From: Tubulanus polymorphus
Taxonomy: Eukaryota; Nemertea; Palaeonemertea; Tubulaniformes; Tubulanidae
Length of the DNA stretch: 64,000 nt
Reading direction: 5' to 3'
Assembly: GCF_964204645.1 (NCBI RefSeq)
Contig: NW_027437455.1
Location: forward strand, 1 to 64,000
The translations under genes were made by a program, and so were the position numbers. The notes under the pieces were generated by a model. The model ran no database searches and had not been told where the DNA came from. It saw only the letters and a list, made by a program, of their open reading frames with translations. This document shows positions 14,351 through 25,522 of this stretch, one piece after another; positions within the stretch are counted from its first letter, which is position 1; each line of letters opens with the position of its first letter.

Positions 14351-15004
14351 TTATCTAAAAAGCCGATGGTAATCAAATTTAGCATAACTTTTACCCAAAC
14401 GTTCAATGGCATTCCTAAGTATTTGATGAAAGTTGAGAAATCATAAGATATTCATATAACCATGGACTCTAAAACCTAAATCGTATAAGAGTCTCTGATA
14501 TAAAAAAAAACTTCGCATAACGAAGAAGCAAAAATTCGAATCTGATTCATCTGTTTGGAATTGATTCTTATGAAATGGAAACAAATGCGTGAGCACCTAC
14601 TCATTCATTCAATTAACTTTGCGGCTTTACAACGGCTATTTCACTGGTTCTGCGTGATGAGATAATTCTGATTAAAGTTATTGTAATAATTTCTATATGT
14701 ATATACGTAATGATACTCTTTCTGAATAAAGGATGCACGTTATTCGAATCCCCACCATTGTTCTCTACAATGTACGTTAATCAAACTCACGATAAAACCA
14801 GATCCAAAACCATGGACTCAAAAACAAAGAATCCGTGGTCAAACATACAATTCTAATTTCCCCGTTAGTTCACTGATGCCGCCATCGAATGCAAGGATTC
14901 TAGCCAATCAGAGAGGCGCATGTACACATCCATTGGCATGTTAGTTATAGTACAACTTAGACAATAATCAAGGTTCGAGCCAATGAACTAGAATATGTTC
15001 TTTC

Positions 15005-15029
15005 AGGGAAGTGTTCATCACACTTCCCT
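15005..15029. repeat. 10-bp stem-loop
   Basis: AGGGAAGTGT at 15005-15014 is the exact reverse complement of ACACTTCCCT at 15020-15029, with a 5-base loop. The words AACTAGAATATGTTCTTTCA occur on both sides (about 14987-15005 and 15042-15061). This looks like a small insertion or local duplication around the hairpin. No function is evident. Confidence 0.7.
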
Positions 15030-16274
15030 GGTTCTTTCAACTAACTAGAATATGTTCTTTCATCGAATACAAATAACTCAGTAGTAGTCAGTTAGTTGAG
15101 TTTGTTTGACTTGATTTGTATTTCATCAATCAATCTATTTCATTTTATTTTAAAGTACAAACTAAACGCTTGAATTGCTTATAACACGACCAGGTATGAA
15201 TTAGAATAGATCGGCTTAATATTTCGAATGCAAATTTGGCGTTTAAGCAATCGGAAATTCGAAGTGCTTGAGAAATTTTTCAATACGCACATTACTTCGA
15301 ATAGCGATAAGTTCATTGACACATGTGACCATTGTTTTGTTACTTTCGATAGCGAGTCGAATAAGCTATGGGACAGCTAACGACAGCACAATCGCAATAT
15401 CAACAGAAGTTCATTTTATCCTACATGATGAGGCTAAATTCAGTGAAATCGATCGTGTTCTGAAATATATATTTTCCTGGATACATGTTGTTCATTGTAG
15501 CTATTCTATGCGGTTTTACATTAACCTGCTATAACATATTGACCGTTTTCAAGAACCCAAAAATTACAATTTGCTGGGAATCTGTTTTTTTTCAAAAACA
15601 ACCCAAACCCGAAATTGTGTACAGTTAGTACGCAGCGTATATAATGTCGGATTAGAGAATATTGAAAAAACTTTAAAAAAAGTTGAGTGAAGGGAAATAA
15701 GCTCAGCAGTGACAAATTGTCATTTCTACCCTTCACGTGATTAATTGATGTCCAAATATGTTCTACCGTGAAAACTCTGCATTTAGCATCAAACGAATTT
15801 TTGTATACGTATCTCAGGATGCATGCTCTTCAAAAAGGTAGCCTATTAGGAAAAAACTTACCCGGTAAAATCCTAATTTGTCCTAAACGATATTCCAACT
15901 ATTATTTTGTTAATTATTCAACTATCATCACTAACTGGGTAAGTTAGTTGAACTTACATAAAGATATATCATTAGGGACACTTCAATTTCACACCATTCA
16001 ATATCATAAGGGAACAAAATTCTTTGAAACTTGGTTAATGGTAGTTCTTAAGACTAGGTTTTGTTTCCGGAATTTACTAAATGTACCAATTCTAATAATT
16101 CACTCATTGAAGCTTCTATACATTAGAAGCGAAAGCTCGTGCGTCGAAATAAATAGTTAACCTTTAAAGTACTACTTGTCTCTTCATTTAAATTCAAAAT
16201 ATAAGTCTTTATTGATTCTTTTTTGTTGGAATATGCATAACTTTGTCTGGGCAAATTTCTATATTCTGTCAAGT

Positions 16275-16321
16275 CATGGACTCTAAAACGATTTAGACAT
16301 TAAAGCGTTTTAGAGTCCATG
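16275..16321. repeat. 16-bp perfect inverted repeat, short hairpin
   Basis: CATGGACTCTAAAACG (16275-16290) is exactly reversed and complemented at 16306-16321 around a 15-base spacer. Related half-sites lie elsewhere in the island: CATGGACTCTAAAAC at 14461, CATGGACTCAAAAAC at 14811, GGACTCTTAAACG near 16454, and a degenerate paired form at 19640-19674. Recurrence of one word alone and paired suggests ends of very small non-autonomous elements. No flanking target duplication was identified. Confidence 0.6.
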
Positions 16322-17307
16322 GTCAAGGTATTTTGGCTATAACGAATATAACTAACTCCCTGGGGCAACGATGTGGCTGATGAAATGATCTCTCCCATTG
16401 TAATCCCACCATTTAATTACTCATTGTATAACAACTCTCACAATTAAGCCTCGGACTCTTAAACGAATTATGAGTGCATGCTTTAGTATAGGCTCTGATA
16501 TAGAGCATATTGTCTTGATTTAGAACATGTATGCATAAACTCTAGGCTGCAAAGAAATACGTTTTCAGCGGCTCTAATCGAGTTAAATCTTTCGTGATAG
16601 ATTAACACAGAGAGGCGGCACCCAATCGCTGCTTATTGACATTAGGCACAAGCCACTGTTATGTTCATTAGTAAAACTAATATAGAATGAATAAGTGAGG
16701 AGGGAAAATGTATAAATTAAATTTATAAATGAATTTATAAGAATTTAGCATGCATCGGAGTGCACTTAAATTGGATTATTACAAAATAACTCACTTCAAA
16801 ATTTATGATATTGTTTCATTCATATTTATTACTTTAAAGCAATTCACTTTAAGAACTTTGGTCAACAATAAGTCTGACCTGCAAATCAAATCATCGGGAG
16901 ACCAAATATTGTTTCAAAAAATTATATTGCTAATACATTCCTTAACTTAACCTTTCGCCATAAACCTACTGGATTTAGGGCCTGGGGCATTTTAGATGGT
17001 TGTAGGTAAAAATCCCCTAGGTAAAATCCTCACTTGGCGATTTTTCAAGAACATTTGAAAGCACGATATTTATTCAAACATATTCATCCACAATACAACT
17101 GCAATATATTTAACTGTGCATTGATCTCTTTTGTTGAAATAAATCTTTAAATAAATTCATAGAATAAATGAAATTAATGAACTTTTTATTCATACTATCT
17201 TTTCATAATTTTATTCATACTATCTTTTAATTCGAACTAAATAACTCTTTTTAACTTGTGGTATAGTATGCTTATGATATGGATTCGATTTACGTATCAA
17301 TATTTTC

Positions 17308-17353
17308 ATGTTGACGGGAGCCTGATGATGGCTAATAGCATTAGCCGAAACAT
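17308..17353 (+). other. Hammerhead-ribozyme-like core motif
   Basis: The conserved boxes CTGATGA (17322-17328) and GAAA (17347-17350) flank a 7-bp stem GGCTAAT/ATTAGCC with the 3-base loop AGC, the position of hammerhead stem II. A possible short stem III pairs ATGT (17308-17311) with ACAT (17350-17353). Minimal hammerhead-type motifs are known from Penelope-like retroelements. Against activity, there is an extra T (17329) between CTGATGA and stem II, and the nine bases before CTGATGA form no convincing stem I. It is best read as a degenerate relic or chance match. Confidence 0.3.
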
Positions 17354-19974
17354 TGCTCGTAGAAGATTTTTTGCTGAATTCATTGTGGGATTTGTCTCGT
17401 TATTCACCATACATGGATATTGTGTATTTACTTCTCATTTTCATGTTGGTTTTGAACAACTTAAATTTTGCGATTCTAGTACCTTATTGACTTTAGATGA
17501 CAGTAATACCTTCAATTTACATGTAAAATATGATCACCGCTGAAAGTGTAATAAGGAATATATATTTACTCCAGTGACAATATTTTGATTCTAAGATTTA
17601 ATTCAATCATCTAGTCCGAGTCTGTATGGTAAAACTTCTGGCTAACCAAGAGCTAACCGAATACCGACAATAGAAGGTGGTCGCTTAAAAATTAGTTAAT
17701 TTACGCAACAGGAATCTATCTTGATTTCAAGGGCACTTCAATTAATCGTTTCAATAGTGACCACTGTAAATTAGCTAGTAGTTTAAATGACCGAATTCAA
17801 TCAACCGATTCGTATCCTAAGAATGAGAATTGTATCTAACCACAGTAGTTATTCCTCATCAAACGTTCGGTCATCATATTATACATCTATACATCATTAC
17901 TATCATCTTTAGTTAACAGAAGTGCAATTAAATCTAGAATCTATGAGTTGAGTTTTTTTAGACATAATAAATTGTGTTGATTTTATGTTAGTTAAATCAA
18001 ATATTGGGAATATTTTACCGGGGGATTTTTACTTTGGGGATAATAAGCTAAATTATTTTATATCATCGGTTTTCATTAAGAAAAATTAAAAAAAATTAAT
18101 CTTAACTACACTTATATTCCTTTTGGAGCATTAAGATTCTTTCATTGAATTAAATATGTTATTTCGTACAATAGTTCATCACAGTGCGTCATTCACGCTT
18201 AAATGTACAAAACTTCTTTACAGAGTTCAAAATATAAACCAACAATCTCATCTCAAGCATGTACTAGCGATGACGCTATGGGATAAAACCAAGTCTCGAT
18301 TCATTGCCTAAAACGTGGGTACATTCATTCAAATCAGGACTAAAATACGCTTATATGAATATCTTGCATGATATCATTTTACATTACGGGTGTCTCATAG
18401 GCCTGGTTTTACTTGTACATTGTCATCAATTGATTAAACATCCCAAGTAACTTCTTTATTTACTTATGGCTTAATCACTGGTATTCAATAGCTAGTCGGC
18501 TATAGAAAGACTAACCCGATAAAATTCCATTAACCGTTCGTCCAGAGTCGAACACTGTTCGCGCGTTAATTCGCAACGATTTTAAAGAAAGAAAATGATT
18601 GCATGAAATCTACTTTTCGTATCAATCGGCGTCCAATCTCTTAAATCATCCTAAACACAGTAGTGTAGTAGTTTGTGTCTATTTGCTTTTGCTGATGTCA
18701 TTTAACATAACAATGGAAATGTATTCGTTTATTTGGAAATTATATGAAGAAATGGAGTAATCATGTGACAAATCAAATTATTACTGCAAGGCAAAACATA
18801 GCGCACTTCAGATATATGATATGGTCTTAAAGACTTTTCATATATTAACAGTCCAGTTTAACGTCTATTGATATGAATAGTCCAGTTTTGATATGACTGT
18901 CGCAACAGTTGGAATAAAACCTATGAAATCTAGGGGCATTTATCTCATGAAATTTAGATTTGAGATAATTGTATTGTATTGTATGAGGATTAAACATTTC
19001 AATGGCTGGTGATTATTTGTGATAAAGTAATCAGTGAGATGGACTGTTGATGTAGCCTTGATTGAGGCACTCGGGTCAGATAATATTTTTAGATAAAAAA
19101 GTGCATTTGTTAAAGCAGAACACATGATTTTAAACTAAATATAAGTAGCTAAACCGTTAATTTTCATTCCTAATTTTCATCACTCCCGATTATCAAAAAT
19201 AATTCAACAGTTTGATTAACGGATAGTTGCAGTTAACAACATTTCTATCTGATAGAGAAGGTATACAGGTATACAGAGGAACAAGAAAAGAACATCCAAC
19301 TAGACACTGGAAAATCTTTATTCGGGTTTTTTACCGGGAGCCTTTACCTTGGGGTATATTTAACTAGGGGATTTTTACTGAAAGGGACCTTTACGGGGCG
19401 AGTTTTTACCCGATCACATCGATTATTGAATGACATGTTCGATAAAATCATGACAAAAACTGGTATCACTGGTTCAATTTGCTAATTTTCGCTATTCGGG
19501 TGGTTCTGTAGATTATTGGCTATACCGTTGGTAACTGACTAGCTATTTGTATCACTGATCGGACTGTGAAAATATAGCTTTGACAAAACCACAACGAGAA
19601 ATGAATCACATGCAATATTTTACTCGAAAACGAGCTTAACCATGGAATCAGTAACGTATTTTCACAGTCCATGGCTGAAATGACGCTGTTGAAAAAATCA
19701 ATGAGAAATACTGCCTCCGATTTTTATGACGAAAATATAGGAATAAATTCCGAACAGAATCAAATCAGGTTGTTCTTATTGGTATTGTGTATACATTTCA
19801 TTTATTAGATATTTCAAGTAATTCGTGTAATTAGGATCCAATAATGGGTTTTTCTTTCGGTTTTACGTAATTTACAACTTACCAAATATGGACTACATGG
19901 TTTGACATTAAAACCAGTGAGCTTTATGGTATCAAGTTCAACCAAAATTGATAACGATCGGCCTTTCGTAGAAT

Positions 19975-20262
19975 CTCCCTGAAGGTCACAATTTTAGTAA
20001 ATTGAACTTGGGAGGTTTAAACCTCCCGAATCCAATTAGCAAAATATCGGTCCTCTATGTCGGCGACAATAAAAGTACCATGCGCGTAACTTTCTATTGT
20101 GCGCCTGCCGCGTTTTGGGCACGAGTAGCTCACGTAATCTTAATTGAAAGTTGAGATCACAGGCATATATTGAGGTCTATGGCCCACACATAACATCATA
20201 AATTGGTCAGGAAATAAATTGTTTTGTGGTATAGATGACACGTTTGTACGATTTTACACTGT
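19975..20262 (-). repeat. Right inverted repeat bounding the island
   Basis: Read on the minus strand, this block repeats the left bounding block at 14085-14350, including the 18-bp palindrome GGGAGGTTTAAACCTCCC (20010-20027) and the outer word CGTACAAACGTGTCA. Outside it, about 80 bp at 20263-20347 lacks satellite sequence before the reverse-oriented array begins near 20348. On the left side the array abuts directly, so the two junctions are similar but not identical. Confidence 0.75.
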
Positions 20263-21390
20263 AAATTTATCATTTTTTAGGACTTAAGGACCAAATATCG
20301 GCAATATTTTTGATACAAACTGAGAAAGTATCAAAACATTTGAGAACGCGTTTTTTCCGATAGAGGGAATATTTGATACGAAAACGTCTTTTCTCGCGCT
20401 GAACGACGTTTTCGCGTCGAAAAGTGCTTTTCCTGACGATTTGAGCGCTTTTACGCATCGACATTGTCGTTTTTCCGATAGGGGGAATATTTGATACGAA
20501 AACGTCTTTTCTCGCGCTCAACGACGTTTTCGCGTCGAAAAGTGCTTTTCCTGACGATTTGAGCGCTTTTTACGCATCGACATTGTCGTTTTTCCGATAG
20601 GGGGAATATTTGATACGAAAACGTTTTTTCTCGCGCTGAACGACGTTTTCGGGTCGAAAAGTGCTTTTCCTGACGATTTGAGCGCTTTTACGCATCGAAA
20701 TTTTCGTTTTTCCGATAGGGGGAATATTTGATACGAAAACGTCTTTTCTCGCGCTGAACGACGTTTTCGGGTCGAAAAGTGCCTTTCCTGGCGATTTGAG
20801 CGCTTTTACGCATCGACATATTCATTTTTCCGATAGGGGGAATATTTGATACGAAAACGTCTTTTCTTGCGCTGAACGACGTTTTCGGGTCGAAAAGTGC
20901 TTTTCCTGACGATTTGAGCGCTTTTACGCATCGACATTTTCGTTTTTCCGATAGGGGGAATATTTGATACGAAAACGTCTTTTCTCGCGCTGAACGACGT
21001 TTTCGGGTCGAAAAGTGCCTTTCCTGGCGATTTGAGCGCTTTTACGCATCGACATATTCATTTTTCCGATAGGGGGAATATTTGATACGAAAACGTCTTT
21101 TCTCGCGCTGAACGACGTTTTCGGGTCGAAAAGTGCTTTTCCTGACGATTTGAGCCCTTTTACGCATCGACATTTTCGTTTTTCCGATAGGGGGAATATT
21201 TGATATGAAAACGTCTTTTCTCGCGCTGAACGACGTTTTCGCGTCGAAAAGTCCTTTTCCTGACGATTTGAGCGCTTTTACGCATCGACATTGTCGTTTT
21301 TTCCGATAGGGGGAATATTTATACGAAAACGTCTTTTCTCGCGCTGAACGACGTTTTCGCGTCGAAAAGTGCTTTTCCTGACGATTTGAG

Positions 21391-24300
21391 CGCTTTTACG
21401 CATCGACATTTTCGTTTTTCCGATAGGGGGAATATTTGATACGAAAACGTTTTTTCTCGCGCTGAACGACGTTTTCGCGTCGAAAAGTGCTTTTCCTGAC
21501 GATTTGAGCGCTTTTACGCATCGACATTGTCGTTTTTCCGATAAGGGGAATATTCGATACGAAAACGGCTTTTCTCGCGCTGAACGAGGTTTTCGGGTCG
21601 AAAAGTGCTTTTCCTGACGATTTGAGCCCTTTTACGCATCGACATTTTCGTTTTTCCGATAGAGGGAATATTTGATACGAAAACGACTTTTCTCGCGCAG
21701 AACGACGTTTTCGCGTCGAAAAGTGCTTTTCCTGACGATTTGAGCGCTTTTACGCATCGACATTTTCGTTTTTCCGATAGGGGGAATATTTGATACGAAA
21801 ACGTCTTTTCTCGCGCTGAACGACGTTTTCGGGTCGAAAAGTGCTTTTCCTGACGATTTGAGCGCTTTTACGCATCGACATTTTCGTTTTTCCGATAGGG
21901 GGAATATTTGATACGAAAACGTCTTTTCTCGCTCTGAACGACGTTTTCGGGTCGAAAAGTGCTCTTCCTGACGATTTGAGCCCTTTTACGCATCGACATT
22001 TTCGTTTTTCCGATAGGGGGAATATTTGATACGAAAATGTCTTTTCTCGCGCTGAACGACGTTTTCGCGTCGAAAAGTGCTTTTCCTGACGATTTGAGCG
22101 CTTTATACGCATCGACATTGTCGTTTTTCCGATAGGGGGAATATTCGATACGAAAACGTCTTTTCTCGCGCTGAACGAGGTTTTCGGGTCGAAAAGTGCT
22201 TTTCCGAAAGATTTGAGCCCTTTTACGCATCGACATTTTCGTTTTTCCGATAGAGGGAATATTTGATACGAAAACGTCTTTTCTCGCGCTGAACGACGTT
22301 TTCGGGTCGAAAAGTGCTTTTCCTGACGATTTGAGCGCTTTTACGCATCGACATTGTCGTTTTTCCGATAGAGGAATATTTGATACGAAAACGTCTTTTC
22401 TCGCGCTCAACGACGTTTTCGCGTCGAAAAGTGCTTTTCCTGACGATTTGAGCGCTTTTACGCATCGACATTGTCGTTTTTCCGATAGGGGGAATATTCG
22501 ATACGAAAACGTCTTTTCTCGCGCTGAACGAGGTTTTCGGGTCGAAAAGTGCTTTTCCGAAAGATTTGAGCCCTTTTACGCATCGACATATTCGTTATTC
22601 CGATAGGGGGAATATTTGATACGAAAACGTCTTTTCTCGCGCTGAACGACGTTTTCGGGTCGAAAAGTGCTTTTCCTGACGATTTGAGCGCTTTTACGCA
22701 TCGACATTTTCGTTTTTCCGATAGGGGGAATATTTGATACGAAAACGTCTTTTCTCGCGCTAAACGACGTTTTCGGGTCGAAAAGTGCTCTTCCTGACGA
22801 TTTGAGCCCTTTTACGCATCGACATTTTCGTTTTTCCGATAGTAGGAATATTTGATACGAAAACGTCATTTCTCGCGCTGAACGACGTCTTCGCGTCGAA
22901 AAGTGCTTTTCCTGACGATTTGAGCGATTTTAAGCATCGACATTTTCGTTTTTCCGATAGGGGGAATATTTGATACGAAAACGTCTTTTCTCGCGCTGAA
23001 CGACGTTTTCGGGTCGAAAGTGCTTTTCCTGACGATTTGAGCGCTTTTACGCATCGACATTGTCGATTTTCCGATAGGGGGAATATTTGAAACGAAAACG
23101 TCTTTTCTCGTGCTGAACGAGGTTTTCGGGTCGAAAAGTGCTTTTCCTGAAGATTTGAGCCCTTTCACGCATCGACATTTTCGTTTTTCCGATAGGGGGA
23201 ATATTTGATACGAAAACGTCTTTTCTCGCGCTGAACGACGTTTTCGCGTCGAAAAGTGCTTTTCCTGACGATTTGAGCGCTTTTACGCATCGACATCGTC
23301 GTTTTTCCGATAGGTTGAATATTTGATACGAAAACGTCTTTTCTCGCGCTGAACGACGTTTTCGCGTCGAAAAGTGCTTTTCCTGACGATTTGAGCGCTT
23401 TTACGCATCGACATTGTCGTTTTTCCGATAGGGGGAATATTTGATACGAAAACGTCTTTTCTCGCGCTCAACGACGTTTTCGCGTCGAAAAGTGCTTTTC
23501 CTGACGATTTGAGCGCTTTTTACGCATCGACATTGTCGTTTTTCCGATAGGGGGAATATTCGATACGAAAACGCCTTTTCTAGCGCTCAACGACGTTTTC
23601 GCGTCGAAAAGTGCTTTTCCTGACGATTTGAGGGCTTTTACGCATCGACATTGTCGTTTTTCCGATAGGGGGAATATTTGATACGAAAACGTTTTTTCTC
23701 GCGCTGAACGACGTTTTCGGGTCGAAAAGTGCTTTTCCTGACGATTTGAGCGCTTTTACGCATCGACCTTTTCGTTTTTCCGATAGGGGGAATATTTGAT
23801 ACGAAAACGTCTTTTCTCGCGCTGAACGACGTTTTCGGGTCGAAAAGTGCTTTTCCTGACGATTTGAGCGCTTTTACGCATCGACATTTTCGTTTTTCCG
23901 ATAGGGGGAATATTTGGTACGAAAACGTCTTTTCTCGCGCTGAACGACGTTTTCGGGTCGAAAAGTGCTTTTCCTGACGATTTGAGCGCTTTTACGCATC
24001 GACATTTTCGTTTTTCCGATAGTGGAAATATTTGATACGAAAACGTCTTTTCTCGCGCTGAACGACGTTTTCAGGTCGAAAAGTGCTTTTCCTGGCGATT
24101 TGAGCGCTTTTACGCATCGACATTGTCGTTTTTCCGATAGTGGAAATATTTGATACGAAAACGTCTTTTCTCGCGCTGAACGAGGTTTTCGGGTCGAAAA
24201 GTGCTTTTCCTGACGATTTGAGCCCTTTTACGCATCGACATTTTCGTTTTTCCGATAGAGGGAATATTTGATACGAAAACGACTTTTCTCGCGCTGAACG

Positions 24301-25440
24301 ACGTTTTCGCGTCGAAAAGTGCTTTTCCTGACGATTTGAGCGCTTTTACGCATCGACATCGTCGTTTTTCCGATAGGTTGAATATTTGATACGAAAAACG
24401 TCTTTACTCGCGCAGAACGACGTTTTCGCGTCGAAAAGTCCTTTTCCTGACGATTTGAGCGCTTTTACGCATCGACATTTTCGTTTTTCCGATAGGGGGA
24501 ATATTTGATACGAAAACGTCTTTTCTCGCGCTGAACGACGTTTTCGCGTCGAAAGGTGCTTTTCCTGACGATTTGATCGCTTTTACGCATCGACATTGTC
24601 GTTTTTCCGATAGGGGGAATATTTGATACGAAAACGTCTTTTTTCGCGCTGAACGACGTTTTCGCGTCGAAAAGTGCTTTTCCTGACGATTTGAGCGCTT
24701 TTACGCATCGACATTGTCGTTTTTCCGATAGGGGGAATATTTGATACGAAAACGTCTTTTCTCGCGCTCAACGACGTTTTCGCGTCGAAAAGTGCTTTTC
24801 CTGACGATTTGAGCGCTTTTTACGCATCGACATTGTCGTTTTTCCGATAGGGGGAATATTCGATACGAAAACGTCTTTTCTCGCGCTGAACGAGGTTTTC
24901 GGGTCGAAAAGTGCTTTTCCGAAAGATTTGAGCCCTTTTACGCATCGACATTTTCGTTATTCCGATAGGGGGAATATTTGATACGAAAACGTCTTTTCTC
25001 GCGCTGAACGACGTTTTCGGGTCGAAAAGTGCTTTTCCTGACGATTTGAGCGCTTTTACGCATCGACATTGTCGTTTTTCCGATAGGGGGAATATTTGAT
25101 ACGAAAACGTCTTTTCTCGCTCTAAACGACGTTTTCGGGTCGAAAAGTGCTTTTCCTGACGATTTGAGCGCTTTTACGCATCGACATTGTCGTTTTTCCG
25201 ATAGGGGGAATATTTGATACGAAAACGTCTTTTCCCGCGCTGAACGACGTTTTCGGGTCGAAAAGTGCTTTTCCTGACGATTTGAGCGCTTTTACGCATC
25301 GACATTTTCGTTTTTCCGATAGGGGGAATATTTGATACGAAAACGTCTATTCCCGCGCTGAACGACGTTTTCGGGTCGAAAAGTGCTTTTCCTGACGATT
25401 TGAGCGCTTTTACGCATCGACATTGTCGTTTTTCCGATAG
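21391..25440 (-). repeat. Long-range duplication in satellite, copy 1
   Basis: About 4.05 kb of array is repeated almost exactly 4132 bp downstream, close to 35 monomers. Private variants recur at that offset: the CTTTATACGC variant (about 22101 and 26233), GATAGTAGGAATA (about 22839 and 26971), GGTTGAATATTTG (23311 and 27443), and GAAAAACGTCTTTACTCGCG (24395 and 28527). Homology breaks near 21391 on the left and at the AGGGGG/AGGCGG difference on the right. The match implies a recent unequal exchange or an assembly duplication. Confidence 0.85.
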
Positions 25441-25522
25441 GGGGAATATTCGATACGAAAACGTCTTTTCTCGCGCTGAACGAGGTTTTCGGGTCGAAAA
25501 GTGCTTTTCCGAAAGATTTGAG

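Larger units (their letters stand above)
14351..19974. other. AT-rich island without recognised genes
   Basis: This is single-copy-looking, AT-rich DNA between two oppositely oriented satellite arrays. Open frames here are short (at most about 95 codons) and show no family motifs, no paired initiation context and no conserved neighbours, so none is called as a gene. It contains small hairpins (15005-15029 and 16275-16321), a hammerhead-like core at 17322-17350, and scattered G-rich words of the type GGGGATTTTTAC near 16980-17035, 18018-18045 and 19327-19412. The sequence is typical of old intergenic DNA or decayed transposons. I see no RNA gene with a complete tRNA or rRNA structure. Confidence 0.6.

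Noticed and set aside
14125-19125. Short open frames of 60-95 codons in the island as genes
   Set aside because: They have no recognisable motifs, irregular composition, and lengths expected by chance in AT-rich DNA. One begins inside the satellite.
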